Source of the DNA: Acanthopleura granulata
Taxonomy: Eukaryota > Mollusca > Polyplacophora > Chitonida > Chitonidae
DNA: 64,000 nt
Direction of reading: 5' to 3'
Assembly (NCBI GenBank): GCA_016165875.1
Contig: JABBOT010000002.1
Location: 20,042,120 to 20,106,119 of the forward strand
The notes under the pieces were generated by a model that was not told the DNA's origin, did not search any database, and was given only the letters and a program-made list of their open reading frames with translations. A program made the position numbers and the translations under genes. Positions 46,601 to 61,600 of this stretch are shown here, piece after piece (position 1 is the first letter of the stretch; every line of letters starts with the position of its first letter).

Positions 46601-49600
46601 AAGATATAAATGTTGTAGTAAGTATTTTGTTCATCAGATGGATGATCGTATAACATCATTATATTGTTTAGGGTATTTTGTAGCAGGAATTAAATTGGAT
46701 GATTTTATGTGTACTGTGAAGAAAATGAATTTATGGCTTATGTATTGAATGTATAGTGATCATTTTGTTGGCTTCTTCATGATATTTGCTTACTTTTGTG
46801 TTGTTTACAGTTGTGTTTATAATTATTCTAAATGGCATTAAATGGTATTTAAGTGTTCCCATGTCCTACTTTTTTTCTTTAGCTGTGTGATGATTTCTCT
46901 GTTTAATTTCTTTGACATAAGACATATACAGGTACATTTGTACCCCTTGACCTCTACACAGCCCTCCCTGCACCCATAGCTCCATTATTCACCCCCCACG
47001 GCCTACCCACCAGCAATAAATCACAGCTCAGTGACAGCTTTGCGTGGTCATCTGGAGAAACGATACCCAAAAATGTCAGGGGGTATTTCTGTCTGTTGAT
47101 GCAAAATCATACTCAGTGAAGATTTTCAAAGTGTGTGGACCTAAATATTATTATTATGTGTGGAAACGCAGAGATACCATGCAGTTTTGAATGTCATACA
47201 TGTAAGTTATGGGGAAGATTCATTTTCTGAGAGACCTCAAGTGTAGTTTAATTTATGTGGTACAATATGAGATTATTTTATATTTAAATGATGTATCTGT
47301 TAGAAATTTAGTTAATACTTCTGGTTACCGGCTGTGATGAGGTTGTGTTTCTGTAGTTACGTGTGTCATAATTCATTATAAAACAGATACGTGTAACAAT
47401 TTTCAGGTTTCAGAAGCAAATTTTGTGATAAACAACACAACCAATCCATACCTGCATATACAAACAACACAACCAATCCATACCTGCATATACAAACAAC
47501 ACAATCAATCCATACCTGCATATACAAACAACACAACCAATCCATACCTGCATATACAAACAACACAATCAATCCATACCTGCATATACAAACAACACAA
47601 TCAATCCATACCTGCATATACAAACATCACAACCAATCCATACCTGCATATACAAACAACACAATCAATCCATACCTGCATATACAAACAACACAATCAA
47701 TCCATACCTGCATATACAAACAACACAACCAATCCATACCTACATGTACAAACAACACAATCAATCCATACCTGCATATACAAACAACACAACCAATTCA
47801 TACCTGCATATACAAACAACACAACCAATTCATACCTGCATATACAAACAACACAACCAATCCATACCTGCATATACAAAAGCACACTTTGTATAAATGT
47901 GTTTAAGAGTTGTCAAGGAAGGAGAGATGGCCAGTGTATTATGTATTCTTGATATGTGGATGATTTATGAGAGTAGTTGTAATGAAGTACATTGATATGA
48001 TTATAATTGCCAGGATGTTGGTACAAATAATCTCTTTGAATGTTGTAAAAATTTGAAGTAATGCAATATATCCATTTAGCTGAATTGCTATAAATCACTT
48101 GGACTGTATTTCTTTTGTTCGACAACATACTACTGTAAAATTGTTCATCTCTCACTGATATACGCATATAACTTCAGGCCAGGTAACTGTTGTCACATTT
48201 ATTACCCGTAAGTGTTATATTCATGCAATCACGAGTGCCACTTGCCATGCGTGGTAGGCCAGGAGAGACACGTTTTATCTCAGGGACCAGGTTACACGGC
48301 AAGACAAGAAATATCGTTTGCGTTTAGACTATTTGCATTATTAATGATTGTTTTCATTGAAGTTTTTTCTACCTACATCCTTTGTTTACACAGTGTGAAA
48401 GGGCCGTGCTAATTGGTGAAGTAATTCTGATGGCAGTTTCAGCCTCTGTGTACATTTGTATGTTTTTCTCTTGCCCAACTGTATTTTGAGATCAATACAA
48501 ATTGATTTAGAGTTTGGCTGAAGCAGGATTCAAGTTCACCTGATTTAGATCACTGTTTCAAGTGGCATGTGAATAGATGCACAAATGTTGTCTAATTTTG
48601 GATGTATTCAGGTATGTAAGTTTCATAAATATTTATCATATAAATGAGTTAACACATTGTCCTTAATATCTTAATTAGTTTACCTGACCTGACTGTGTGA
48701 AGAAACACTCATCTGTGGTTTTCTATTGTTATTTGAAGCCAATCAAGACTTCCAGATATTCAAATCAGCAAATTAAGCATTCGAGGAGATATATCAGTTT
48801 AACATTTTAATGGGTTTTGATTTCTGTTTTAATAGTAAGCGACGTAAAAATTTGAGAGTGATAAAAATTAGCCAGATAAGTACAATATTTATCACAACCT
48901 CTTGGACAGCTGGGATCAAGAAAACACAGTTGTTCATACATTCTGCAGAGGCATCCTACAAAAGTTCTAGATGTAGGAGTTGAACCGGCTCCCATGTGGA
49001 AAAATCACCTGTTACTGACGTTGATGATGATAAAGAGATACATTTCTCAGGTGATGTAAACGGTTGTGAACATGCTTCGCTGGAAACGCTTACACTCGGT
49101 GATAACTCCGTCCCCAAGAGAGGAGATTAAGTTTACTGTGACAGGTGTAAAACTAAGCTCACCTGAGATTGCTAAGAGCCTGTCAGTATCAGCAGAGGAT
49201 TTATACCTGGGAGCTGGGGCACAAGACAACAAGAGCTGGCAACAAGATTCAGTATGTAACTTGAACACTGAATAACTCTTTATGTAGCAATTTACTCGTA
49301 CAATGTTACCTGTCTGCCTGTACTCGATCATGACAATTAATATAATCTCCTATGGTTTCAGTCATGTTTTCTTCCACAGATCATTGTTCATTTATTTTTT
49401 TATCATTTTCGTGTTGTTTCTCTCACTTTTACCTATGCATCATTATCAGGCTTTCGTCAGTGCTCTGCTCTCATGCCATCATTGTTCTTGCAGTTTTCTA
49501 CCTTGTTTCTATCATATTGAACTATACACCATTATTAGGCTTTTGTTAGTGCTCTGCTCTCTTGCCATCATTGTTCTTGCAGTTTTCTACCTTGTTTCTA

Positions 49601-52600
49601 TCATATTGAACTATACACCATTATTAGGCTTTCGTCAGTGCTCTGCTCTCTTGCCATCATTGTTCTTGCAGTTTTCTACCTTGTTTCTATCATATGGAGC
49701 TGTACACCATTATTAGGCTTTCGTCAGTGCTCTGCTCTCTTGCCATCATTGTTCTTGCAGTTTTCTACCTTGTTTCTATCATATGGAGCTGTACACCATT
49801 ATCAGGCTTTCGTCAGTGCTTTGCTCTCTTGCCATCATTGTTCTTGCAGTTTTCTACCTTGTTTCTATCATATTGAGCTGCACACCATTATTAGGCTTTT
49901 GTTAGTGCTCTGCTCTCTTGCCATCATTGTTCTTGCAGTTTTCTACCTTGTTTCTATCATATTGAACTATACACCATTATTAGGCTTTCGTCAGTGCTCT
50001 GCTCTCTTGCCATCATTGTTCTTGCAGTTTTCTACCTTGTTTCTATCATATTGAGCTGCACACCTTTATTAGGCTTTCGTCAGTGCTCTGCTCTCTTGCC
50101 ATCATTGTTCTTGGCAGTTTTCTACCTTGTTTCTATCATATTGAACTGTACACCATTATTAGGCTTTCGTCAGTGCTCTGCTCTCTTGCCATCATTGTTC
50201 TTGCAGTTTTCTACCTTGTTTCTATCATATTGAGCTGTACACCATTATTAGGCTTTCGTCAGTGCTCTGCTCTCTTGCCATCATTGTTCTTGCAGTTTTC
50301 TACCTTGTTTCTATCATATGGAGCTGTACATCATTATTAGGCTTTCGTCAGTGCTCTGCTCTCTTGCCATCATTGTTCTTGCAGTTTTCTACCTTGTTTC
50401 TATCATATGGAGCTGTACACCATTATTAGGCTTTCTTCAGTGCTCTGCTCTCTTGCCATCATTGTTCTTGCAGTTTTCTACCTTGTTTCTATCATATTGA
50501 ACTGTACACCATTATTAGGCTTTCGTCAGTGCTCTGCTCTCTTGCCATCATTGTTCTTGCAGTTTTCTACCTTGTTTCTATCATATTGAACTGTACACCA
50601 TTATTAGGCTTTTGTTAGTGCTCTGCTCTCTTGCCATCATTGTTCATGAAATTTTCTACCTTGTTTCTATCATATTGAGCTGCACACCATTATCAGGCTT
50701 TTGTCAGTGCTCTGCTCTCTTGCCATCATTGTTCTTGCAGTTTTCTACCTTGTTTCTATTATATCAGGCTTCTACCAGTGCTCTGATCTCTTTCCATTAT
50801 TACTCATGCAGTTTCCGTCAGTAAATGGTATACTTTTCATTTTAAGTTCGCACCTTTCCACATTTTGTTGTACCAATACCATGATAGCAATGTTATATCA
50901 TGATACATTTATGAACACCTCTTATACACTTTTGTAGGAAAAAATTTCATCCTTCTTCAGACAAAAAATGTTAAAAAAAAATTGTTTAAAAAAATGTTAA
51001 AAACCAGTTCTCAAATACTAATATCTTTGGCCATATATCTGTAGGGCTCCCTGATAATTCATCAGGCGAACATATTGGGCAGAAACTGATCATGACACGT
51101 GAAGTTCTTCATTATTTCAACCCTGGTGATCCTCGTTTTCAACGCATATGCACGTGATTATGGTGTAATTATGATTTTTCAGCCGTCTCAGGCTTTTGTC
51201 ACCTTTGTTAACGGTGCTCCGTCCCAACAGCGTGGCAACACTGCAGTCACCACTGAGGTAATTATTCACATTTAATAATCCTTTGATACAGAGATAAATG
51301 TTAGTATTAGTAAGCCAGTACTAAATTCAGATTCAGAAGTTTTTATTTATCCGTGATGGTTCCATTAAGTATGTTTAACTTTCCTCCAAGTAGCGGAGTG
51401 TATGTATATATTAATTGACTTTCACATATGGCACATTTTTTTGAATAGTACAGGTAATTGTTTTTGCTAAAACTGCAAGTGAGCAAGCATTTTATTACAA
51501 ATTCCTGTTAATGCGTATCAATTTATTACAATATAGCTCGTAAAAATATGGTCAGAAAATGTAATAAATGTATCATTCATATACTATGAATATGAATTGG
51601 TATTACGAGGATCAAGTACTTGCTCCACACGTTCAGTAAACTTGTCTATTCGTCTCTGGCATCTCTATGTACAGCACTGCTTTCAGCTTCTATGTTTGTG
51701 TCATTGTGCTTGTCACCCATATTGCACCACAACTTGTAGGATAGTGTGCAGTGTCTCCCAAGCACTTCCCATGAGCTGCACATCACCCAAGCTAACCTAG
51801 AGCACTCTAACCCTAGCAGATACAGTTACATATCTGATGTGGTACGTCACTAACAGTTTTGATTTTTAAAATTTTTTTGGACTGTTGTTTAATGCTGTAC
51901 TTAACACTTTATATGATGGTGGCCTTGTCTTGTGGAGGAAACCCCTGCCCTTCACTAGAAAGTATCTTTACAGTCATCCTGACTTAAAGACCCAGCTGAA
52001 GCAATAAGATCAAAGGCCTGCCAGCCCAAGAAGCCAGGCCATCTTTATCAAACTGTTTGTTGGGTGTAACCCTGCCCTATGAGGAAACAGAGGGTTGGTC
52101 GGTAAAGAGTTCTTTTTTTTCTTTATCTGGCTCTTGAAAAAGATAATTTAAATAAATTAGCATGGAGAGAAAAATAAAAAAGAAAATTCTATCAAAATAC
52201 CATTAAAAACTTTTTTGAGTAGGGCCCTTTGCTGAAAGGCCTTTCTGGTTATGCCCAACGAACATATTTTTAAGGATGGCTCCAGATTTTTAACTGAGTG
52301 AGCCAACAAATTCCCTTAACACCTCTGATATAATTTTGAAATCTCTGCTTTCAGTGTTGTGTATGTGGTATTTGCAGTTGTAACTGAAATGACCATAACT
52401 GACTATTGAGGACTTGACTATCATTGTAACTGGAAACTATAACTGATGCTGATACACTAAAGTATAGCTTTTTACCAGCACCTGACACATCCCTTCACAG
52501 TTGGCATCTTTAGAAACTGCTGCTTGTGGCTTTTATGTCTTTGTCACTTTGTTTGTATCAACCCATGTTGTGCTACACCTTGTAGGACAGTCATGAAAGT

Positions 52601-55600
52601 GTAGAGTGTCAGCCAAGCACTTCTCATGAGATGCCCAGCACCACAACTAAACCAGAGCACTCTGATCCTCATACACACAGATTCAGATCTGCTGTGGTAG
52701 GTTTCCGGCACTTCTGATGGTTTTATTTGTTTAAATGTCCCCTGAAGGAAAATATTACATAGGGGTGAGGTGAGCATTGGGAGAAAGACCATTGAAAACT
52801 ATCACTTATAGGTTTTTCTTTTTTTTTTTAAATTTTACTGTGGCTTGATGTTCACACTACATCACTACATTACCAAATTCCTCACTTAGTGTACTGTGTA
52901 TTAGAATCTGTTTAAAACAAAACGTTAGGGGTGGTATCTTAAAAAAAAAACGCATGTATTGAGATCAGGGTTTGCACACATGTAGAGCATAATGACACGA
53001 GTAGGATATTCCATCGTTGATTCTGAGTGTGCATATTAAATACCATAAATTACTGAATTCCTGCCTTAGTGTACTGCATGTTAGAATCTATCCCCTACAG
53101 GCGAGCTCTTTGCTCGCCTTACTACCACATCTAAGTTACGTTTTCTTCCTTTATAAATATTCTGCTTTTACGTGTTGTATGAGTTGGTCATCTTGTGCTT
53201 ATTCATGCTAATTAACTTACATCCTGTCTGCATGATTGCAGTATGTCTTGCTGTAAGTGAAATGACTATAACTGATGTGGGACTTGACTGTCGCTGTAAC
53301 CGTGAAACTGTAACTGACACTGAAATGTTAACATAGTACGAGCAGGCTTCAGAACTGGCATCTTTATAAACTGTTACTTTTGGTATTTGCACTTATGTCA
53401 CCGTGTCTGTTACCCATGTTGCACTCAATCTTGCAGGAGAATGTACCTTGTCGCCCAAGCACATCTCACGAATTGCACCGCACCAAAGCTAAAACCGAGC
53501 ACCTTAACCCAGACAGATACAGATCTACTGTGGTAGGCTCCTAAAGGCCGTATGTGAAAATACTTTTGCTTTTTCCTTTTTTACTTTTCGGCCAATATTG
53601 ACCAAGGGGTATTGTTGTAGACGGTGGGCCGCGTCCGTCTGTCTGTCCGGCCAGCCCTACCCTTGTAAACATGTATGTTCAGAACGGTTAAGTCCAGGTT
53701 CACCAACCTTACATAACACTTACACTTTGGCCTAAGAAAGAATTCTGTTGATTTTCAGAGACCTTGATTTTTTTCTTCGTGGCCATTGGGGTCATTGAAG
53801 ATAAATTTTATAAAAGGCTTATAAACACTCTATCTATAGAAGGGTTTAGCCCAAGTTCACCAAAATTACACAACACTTACACTTTGGCATGAAGAACCCT
53901 ATTGATTTGCAGTTCCACAGCTTCTTCTAGACCATAATATTCTGGTGACCTTTACTCATATGTGCCTGCATGTTTATAAAAAAGCAAATCTGGCTGGAAA
54001 TATGCATGTACCTACTTTAGGGCCAGAGTGGAAAAGTGGAAGTGATGTCATTGGCAACATGCGTTATTTATATGGTTAACAAAGCCCATCTTATAACAAA
54101 ACCATTTGACTTCTTCAGTACATTGAAAACCAAACAAAAAAGTAAATGCATTTTCAGATATGGTTTTAATTGATCTTTCTACTGGTGCTTTATACCTCAC
54201 TGTTTTGTTTTCTGTCACTTTAAAATTTCTGCTTCTGTATGTTCTCTATTAAGTTGCTTGTCATGATTTGTGCATAGTAACTCTCCCCCTGTGTACATAT
54301 ATGTGATGTGTTTAATTGTTGTAATTGAAATGACTAAAACTGACATGGGACTTGATTGTTACTGTAACAGGGAAACTATATAAACTGACTCGGAGACACT
54401 GTGTAAGGAATGTAGGAATTAACTGACACTTCCCTGCAGAACTGACATCTTTATAAACAATTACCTTTGGCTTTTATGTTTATTTGCATCACTATGTCTG
54501 TTACCCATGTTGCACTCAATCTTGCAGGAGAATGTACCTTGTCACCTAAGCACTTTTGATGAATTGCACTGCACCAAACCAGAGCACCTTAACCCTGATA
54601 GATACAGATCTGCTGTGGTAGGTTACTAATACTTTGGATTTTACTTAATTTTTGAACGGTATTTGAAGTAAGGTGAGCTTTATGACAGCTGTTATATTTG
54701 TGAGCAGGGGAAACCCAGCTAACCATTCAGAGTAAACCATTGCCCTTCACAAAGCATGTACATTTGACAATCCTTCTGTCATAAAGCCTCGGCTGAAGCA
54801 GCCACTAATGAGCCAGCATTGAATCGTCCCAGCCAGCAAATTCCTTTAAAGGAAAAGACCACGAAAGAAGTGATCATCAGGAGAAAGACCATTTAAAGCT
54901 GTATCTGAAATACGTTTTACTGTTTTGTTTTTTTATTGATTTTTCATAGAATTAAAGGCAGTCACGCATCGTTTTCTGCACCTTTTTATTCAGGTCTGAA
55001 TCAGGTTCTACTCTATCAAAATGTGAATCTGACTTCATGTCCAGAGAAAAGTGGGTGTGACATCATTGCTGACATTGAGATTATGAATATGGTTGATAAA
55101 CTCCACCTTTTAGTAAGGATCACTGAAAACTATATCGGGAAATACTTTCACTTCTTTTTTGTTGTTGATTTTTTCAACTGAATTTCGCATACAGTCATAT
55201 AACTTTCTCTACACTTCCACGTTCATATCTGATTAAAATTCTTGTGGCAGATCTGGCAGGAATAACAGCTGTAGGGACAGAGACGGCATACTTTGTTGAT
55301 ATCGTTCATAAAGCCCACCTTCCATAAAAACAGTTTGGTGTACATACATTTACACTGGTCTTTCTACAGGTGTATACTTCATTTTTACATTTTCTTTCTC
55401 TGTACAAATTTTGCTGTCATATGTTGCAAGCTCCTCTTCATGTGATTATTTGTACTAATTGCCTCCTACCCCCCCCCCCCCGTGGCTATTACTAAAATTA
55501 TTGTAATTGACATGCAACTTGATTGTCACTGTAACTGAGAACTGTAACTGTAACTATAATAGCTGTTTTTTTGCGTGGTGTTTACTTTGCTTTTACATTT

Positions 55601-58600
55601 TCTTTCTCTTCAGAAACTAATTGTATTAAGTTGCTCATCATTCACTTATTCTTACTAATTCACTCTTCCCCCATCCCTGTACATATATGTGGGGGTTTGT
55701 GATAGTAACTGAGGAGACTATAACTGACATGGGACTTGATTGTCACTGTTTTGGGGGAAAACGATAACTGACTCACCAAGTAATAACTGTAGGAGTTGAC
55801 ACATTCCTTTGCCAAAATTGGCATCTTTTAATATCTGCTATTTTTGGTATTTATGTTTGACAACTGTCACCTATGTTGCACTCAATCTTGTAGGAGAAAG
55901 TACCATGTCACCCAAGCGCATCTAATGAATTGCACCACACCACAACTAAACCAGAGCACTTTAATCCTGATATATACAGATCTGCTGGGGTAGGTTTCTA
56001 ACATATCTGATTTATTTTTCTTCCTTGCCTCAAAAGTGTCGCTTCTGTGTGTGTCCATCCATCTGTATATCTCTCTGTAATGATTGGCCATTGTAAATGT
56101 GGTACATCTTAAACACTTTTCAGCCAGTCAGGTTGCAAAGATAACTCCATGTTCATTCATGCTGATGATAACTGATGTAAAAACCATCTTGTAGATTAAC
56201 GTAAATTTAATGAAGCCTGTTATAGGCCGGAACGTGTATTGGTTGTAATGAATATAGAAACTAATACCTTGTACATATACTGTCGGTTGCAGTATTCTAA
56301 ATAACCATTGATAATCTATAAAGTTGTAAGAAACAGAGACCAGCTGATTTTAGCATATATCCCAGGACCTGAGACAGAAACTGACACTTAACTGTGACAC
56401 AGAGTTCTGTGGTGGCGAACTTTAAACACATTCTTCTTTGTGTCTATGCACAGCTTAATGTTGAATCTACTGGTATATCTGGTATTCAGTGTTTGTATCA
56501 CTGTGATTGTAACACTTTTCTGTTTTTCTAGGTTGTGTTTTGTCGGCATGTAATTTTACTAACTGAAGTGTTTTCCTTAGAGTCTTAATAACAAATAACA
56601 AAGCACCGATTAACTCTTAATAAATGGCAGGTTATATTATCTACAAATTGATGCACTCAAATCTGCAAGCCACTCTATGGCTTACAGTTTCTATGAAGTA
56701 AACACCATGTATGTTTCAACTATTCCTGGATTTAGAACGTACACCCACAGAAGCCTAATGAAATAAATGTGAAAGTTCAAAAGCCAAGAGAGACAACTGG
56801 CCGGAGAGTTTGCCGATCTCAGACTGCTCTCCCCACAAGAAACTTCACGCAGAAACGTGAGTCTCATAGCACGGTGCATGTAATGATTATGTGTGTATTG
56901 AACTCTGATTAAATTGTGATTTAAAGGTAATGAAGTTGAACACATTTTATCTGTCATGTGTCGATGTACATCATAAAATTTTTAGAAAATATGGGAGTTG
57001 TTCTTTTTGTATCATTTGTTTTTAATTGAACTTCACAGAACTTCATAAAATCCTTGGAAAATCAGCCTGAATTTTTTCTGTCATCAAAAAAATCTATAAT
57101 TATTTTTCGCCCTAATATCTGCTCTGCAAGTTACAGAACAGGGCAGAACTAAGTTAACAAAATTTTACTTTTCTGTTGAAGTTTTTTATACGTCATGTCA
57201 AAGATGTTTTCAGGGTAAGATTTGAAAAAATCTGGGATCCTCCGTGGCCAAGGGGGTTAGCTTGCCAGCACAGCGTAATGACCCAGGTGACTCCTCCTCT
57301 CTGATCGTACATGGGAAGGTCTGCATGCAGCCTGTGGATGGTCGTGGTTTCCCCCCACGGGGCTCTGCCTGGTTTCCTCCCACTATAATGCTGGCCATCG
57401 TCGTAGAAGTGAAACATTCTTGAGTAATATTCCAATCAAATAAATAAATAACTCAAGACATCTGAATGTAAGATTATTATTTCCAGGAACTGCATTGCGC
57501 ACTTTGCCTCCGTCGAGGCAGTCACGCTCCTCAGCTGTCTCACTTCCACCTGCCCCACCACCCTCTATGACACCCAGCAAATCGGCTAACTCCAACAGGT
57601 CTGGCATCACCCCCTATAGTGAAGGTAATTCAGGGGGGATAACACAACCACCTACTGTACTTGAGAGTACAGCAGAAGAGAACAGGTCATCAGTGTCATG
57701 TGAGTTCATTCTGTAGTCATCTGTGTGCATGCAGCAGTATTACACCACAGAAGGACTTAAAAGGACTGTGAACAAACAGCAAATTAAGTGTTAAATATGA
57801 TTTATATTTGTACATATGTAGTTATCAATTAGTTGTTTAGCAATGTAAAGGGCCACCTGGTGGTCAGAACGTCTGCCTCAAGGTTGGGACATTAAAATTA
57901 AAACAAGGAAACAGGACTGGTCAGGACATTTAGCAGTGTAAAGTAATTATCACTAACATTTCATAATTGCCATTTCGTGTGTTATATCTTTTAATACTGC
58001 AGCAGTTAAAGTATAATTCCCTACTCTTGGTTACTTCCCCTTATAGTAGCTCTTTGTGGTCCTGGAGGTGATGAGAGTTGTGACCCCACGGGGCTAGACC
58101 CTAAGGGAGATAAGGACTCGAGTATCCTCAGTAAACCCCGTACCCACAGCAGACATGGCTCCACATCCTCCATTAATACAGACCTCTCTGTCCACTCCAA
58201 GACATCCTCAGCCTACTTTATGGAAAATATATGTAAGTACCATCAGTTGTGCCAATCAGGGATTTCAACTGATAAGCTTCTGATTACTACGCACAGATTT
58301 CATGTTCAGCTGGAGTGAAATGGAGAGTTTCATGACCTAAAATGGAAATTTGTTTTATTATGTGTCAGTGAAGCTTTTCTCAGAAATAAATTACAATGAA
58401 TATAATGAAGCTAGGTCCAAACATGGTGTACATGGTGCTACAGTGTAGTGTTCTGTATTTTGGCATGAATTATGTATGTCCTTACCATGTATGTCATGTT
58501 GATCAGTGGGAAATCTGAAAATGAAGTAGGTGTGTGTTTCCAAAATTTACCATATTCTAAAAGGACAGCCAGTCAGAAAATGAATAAGAGAGAAAATTTG

Positions 58601-61600
58601 ATCACAAATGTAAATAATGTTTAGAATCAATGCAAATGTTTTCCTTGCATTTATTAGTCAGGGTTACAATATTCAGAGTCTTAATACTGAGCGTTCCTAC
58701 TTTAAGATAACTTGTCAGTATACATGTACATGTAGTTCTAGATGTAGCAGTAGATATTAGCCCAGTATTATTAGATAATGATAGAGTATGTAGTACTACA
58801 GAGTAATTGATGATTTTGTGTTTTTGACTTTTGTGGTTACTTGCAAATTATATGTCATTTAGGTGTAGAACAGTTACTTGTGTAACATTAGAGACATTTA
58901 AGTTAATCATAACCAACACATGGAAATATATTGTTTTGTTTCTATGATTGTCTTTTGTACGTAGACACAGATATGACACATACCATGTTTAACAGAAACA
59001 TGTTATTGTAGATCCAATACTAGTTCAAGTCATTTTTGTCTTACATTTTTATGTAGTGGATGCCCCTGTAGATGTGCCAGTAGAGATCAAAACCCGGGAG
59101 GTACAAACTCCTGTGGACAGATCTCCCCCGAGAGTGATGTTTACCCCCAGCCCCATAGTGCTGCCATCCATCCTTAGCTCCCCATCACCTGTCCTCCCTG
59201 TCCCAGTCCCTGCCCCTATCTCTGCTCCTGCTCATCTCCCTGACCCTCAGAGCCCACCCACCAACAGTCAAGGGCATCAGGCACAGCAAAGGGGGATAAC
59301 TCCAAGTCCACCCAGGGCTAGCTTTATCCCTTTCAGCCAAAGTCCACCTCCTGTGTTAGGTATCATCACATGCAGAGTTTCTGTTGGGTGTTGATTCACT
59401 TTATTAACTGCTGTGACCGATAATGTTGTAACTAACCGTGCTGTAGTAACTATCTGCTATTGTATGACTTTTTGACTGATAATGTTATGACTAATTATGT
59501 TAAAACTTTTCTGACCCTCACAGTATTGAATCTTCGTGAGTAATGTAATTCTAATTGATGCTGCAGTAAAATTTTACCCATGATGTAGTAATATATGGTA
59601 TTGGTTGGGAAAGTTTTAACATTTTTTACAACAGTATCTGTTGTTGTAACATTATGGGTCAAAAATTGATGCAGTTTTGGTCAGATATTACAGTATCAAT
59701 CTCAACAATAAACAAACACTTCCTGATGTTCACAAGCACTTATATCAGTAATCCACCATGCTTTTATATATGTCCGTAACACCTGTTGATAGTTCTGGCT
59801 GACATTGTTGTGGAATGGAGGTGTACTGTTAATGAGTTTACCGGACATTTCTGTTCATTAATATAAAATGTCATTGACGAAGCCTCATTTAAACCGTGCT
59901 CCTTCTTTGTGGATGTTTTGTTGAATTGAGTTCAGCTGTTTAATAATTTGCCTTCATGTTATGTACTGACCTCTGTGTTCATGTCTTTTTCTACAGATTA
60001 ACCAAAATGATATTGATCATTATAGCTGAAATAAATTTTAGTTATTGTTTGTGACTTTGAATTTTTATGTCACTTTTGTTGCTATTGAAGGGGGTAAAGG
60101 ATTCACAGTATATCCATGTTTACATGCCAATTAATTCACATTTTGTGTTGTTGCACAAACATCTACATACATACACTTAATAATATATGTTGAGAGTCAA
60201 TTTAAAGGTTACATTTTTTTTTATGACTTCCATTAATATCATGATTTAAGAATCAATTTAAGTGTTACATTTCTTCAGCTTTCAGTTTGATGTGTTTTTT
60301 CGTGGATAATTTTTTCTGTAATGCATTCAAGTACAGGTGCATCTTTTGGTATCATTATGCTCTGGACTGTATACTTCAGTTTCATGGTTTAATTCTTACA
60401 CATTGAAATTCTCCGTCATATTCTGTTGCTTTTTGTAACAATTCGTAATATATACTAACGTTTTCTGCTCTTAATGAAAATTAAACAGATACTCTTCATG
60501 AAAGGAAAAAATATGGTGTGCGATGGGACACAGACTCTGTGACGGACAAAGCTGAAACTAGTGGGAATCGAAGTGAGGAGGAAGGTGCTAACAGTAGCAT
60601 TGTTAATGGCTCTGAAGACACCCCTACTACAGGTACATGAATGGAAGTTAAAGTGCTAAATTGTGCAGTTTCTTGTTTCCATGTGTTATTTCATATTACA
60701 TAGTAAGGTTGAATACATGCATCCTGCCATCAAGAAATCACTGTTTGACGAAGGTAATATCCAATAACTGCTGCCTGTTCTGGCCTGTAAAAACCAGGCC
60801 TGGATGCAATGTAATACCTACCCTTAGCCAATACACTGTTGTACCAAGCAAAACCTTTGCTTTATGGGAGGTGACTAGGGCATTAAAACGGTGATTCTGA
60901 TTGGTCGTGCTTGCCAATAGATCATGGAAGTCATGGGTTAAAGCTTTCCAGAACACTGTTGTTACTGTGAGATCATGGAATTCATGGGTTAAGCCTTTCA
61001 GAAGACTCCTTTTGCCAGTTCAACCCTTGAGTTAAGCCTTTCCAGGTCATTGATATTCATGAGATTATGGACTTCATGTATTGGACTTTTCCAGAACACA
61101 CCCAACTAGAACTGATACCAAGGCCCTTAACTCCGCAGTTGTCAACTATTAAGGAGATGGAGCCGGTTGAGACACTGTCAAGGGATATCACTGATGGAGA
61201 TAAAGTTATATTACAGGTTTGTGGAAATCACTGTGCCATTTTGTTTAGTATGAACTTTAACTTTAGTACTGTGATCATACAATGGTATAATACCTGCATT
61301 GCCATGTCTTCCACATTGCTTTTAATACATTCTTCATGGTTGTTTTTATTTATTTATTTTATTTGAGTGGTGTTTTACGCTGTACTCAAGAATATTTCAC
61401 TTATATGACGGCGGCCAGCATTATGGTAGGAGGAAACCAGGGAAACCCACGACCATCCGCAGGTTTCTGGCAGACCTTCCCACATATGGCCAGAGAGGAA
61501 GCCAGCATGAGCTGGTCTTGAACTCACAAGGACAGCATTGGTGAAAGGCTGCTGGTCATTGTGCTGCAATAGCGCGCTAAGAGACTGAGCCATGGAGGCC

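Noticed and set aside
47425..47952. 175-codon open frame on the plus strand
   Set aside because: Entirely produced by the stop-free 32-bp tandem repeat; both strands give long frames.
47430..50812. CRISPR-like regular repeats
   Set aside because: There are no unique spacers between units; these are head-to-tail minisatellites in a eukaryotic genome.
49303..50824. Series of hydrophobic frames resembling membrane proteins
   Set aside because: Products of the 89-bp minisatellite (Leu/Phe-rich by base composition), repeating at the array period.
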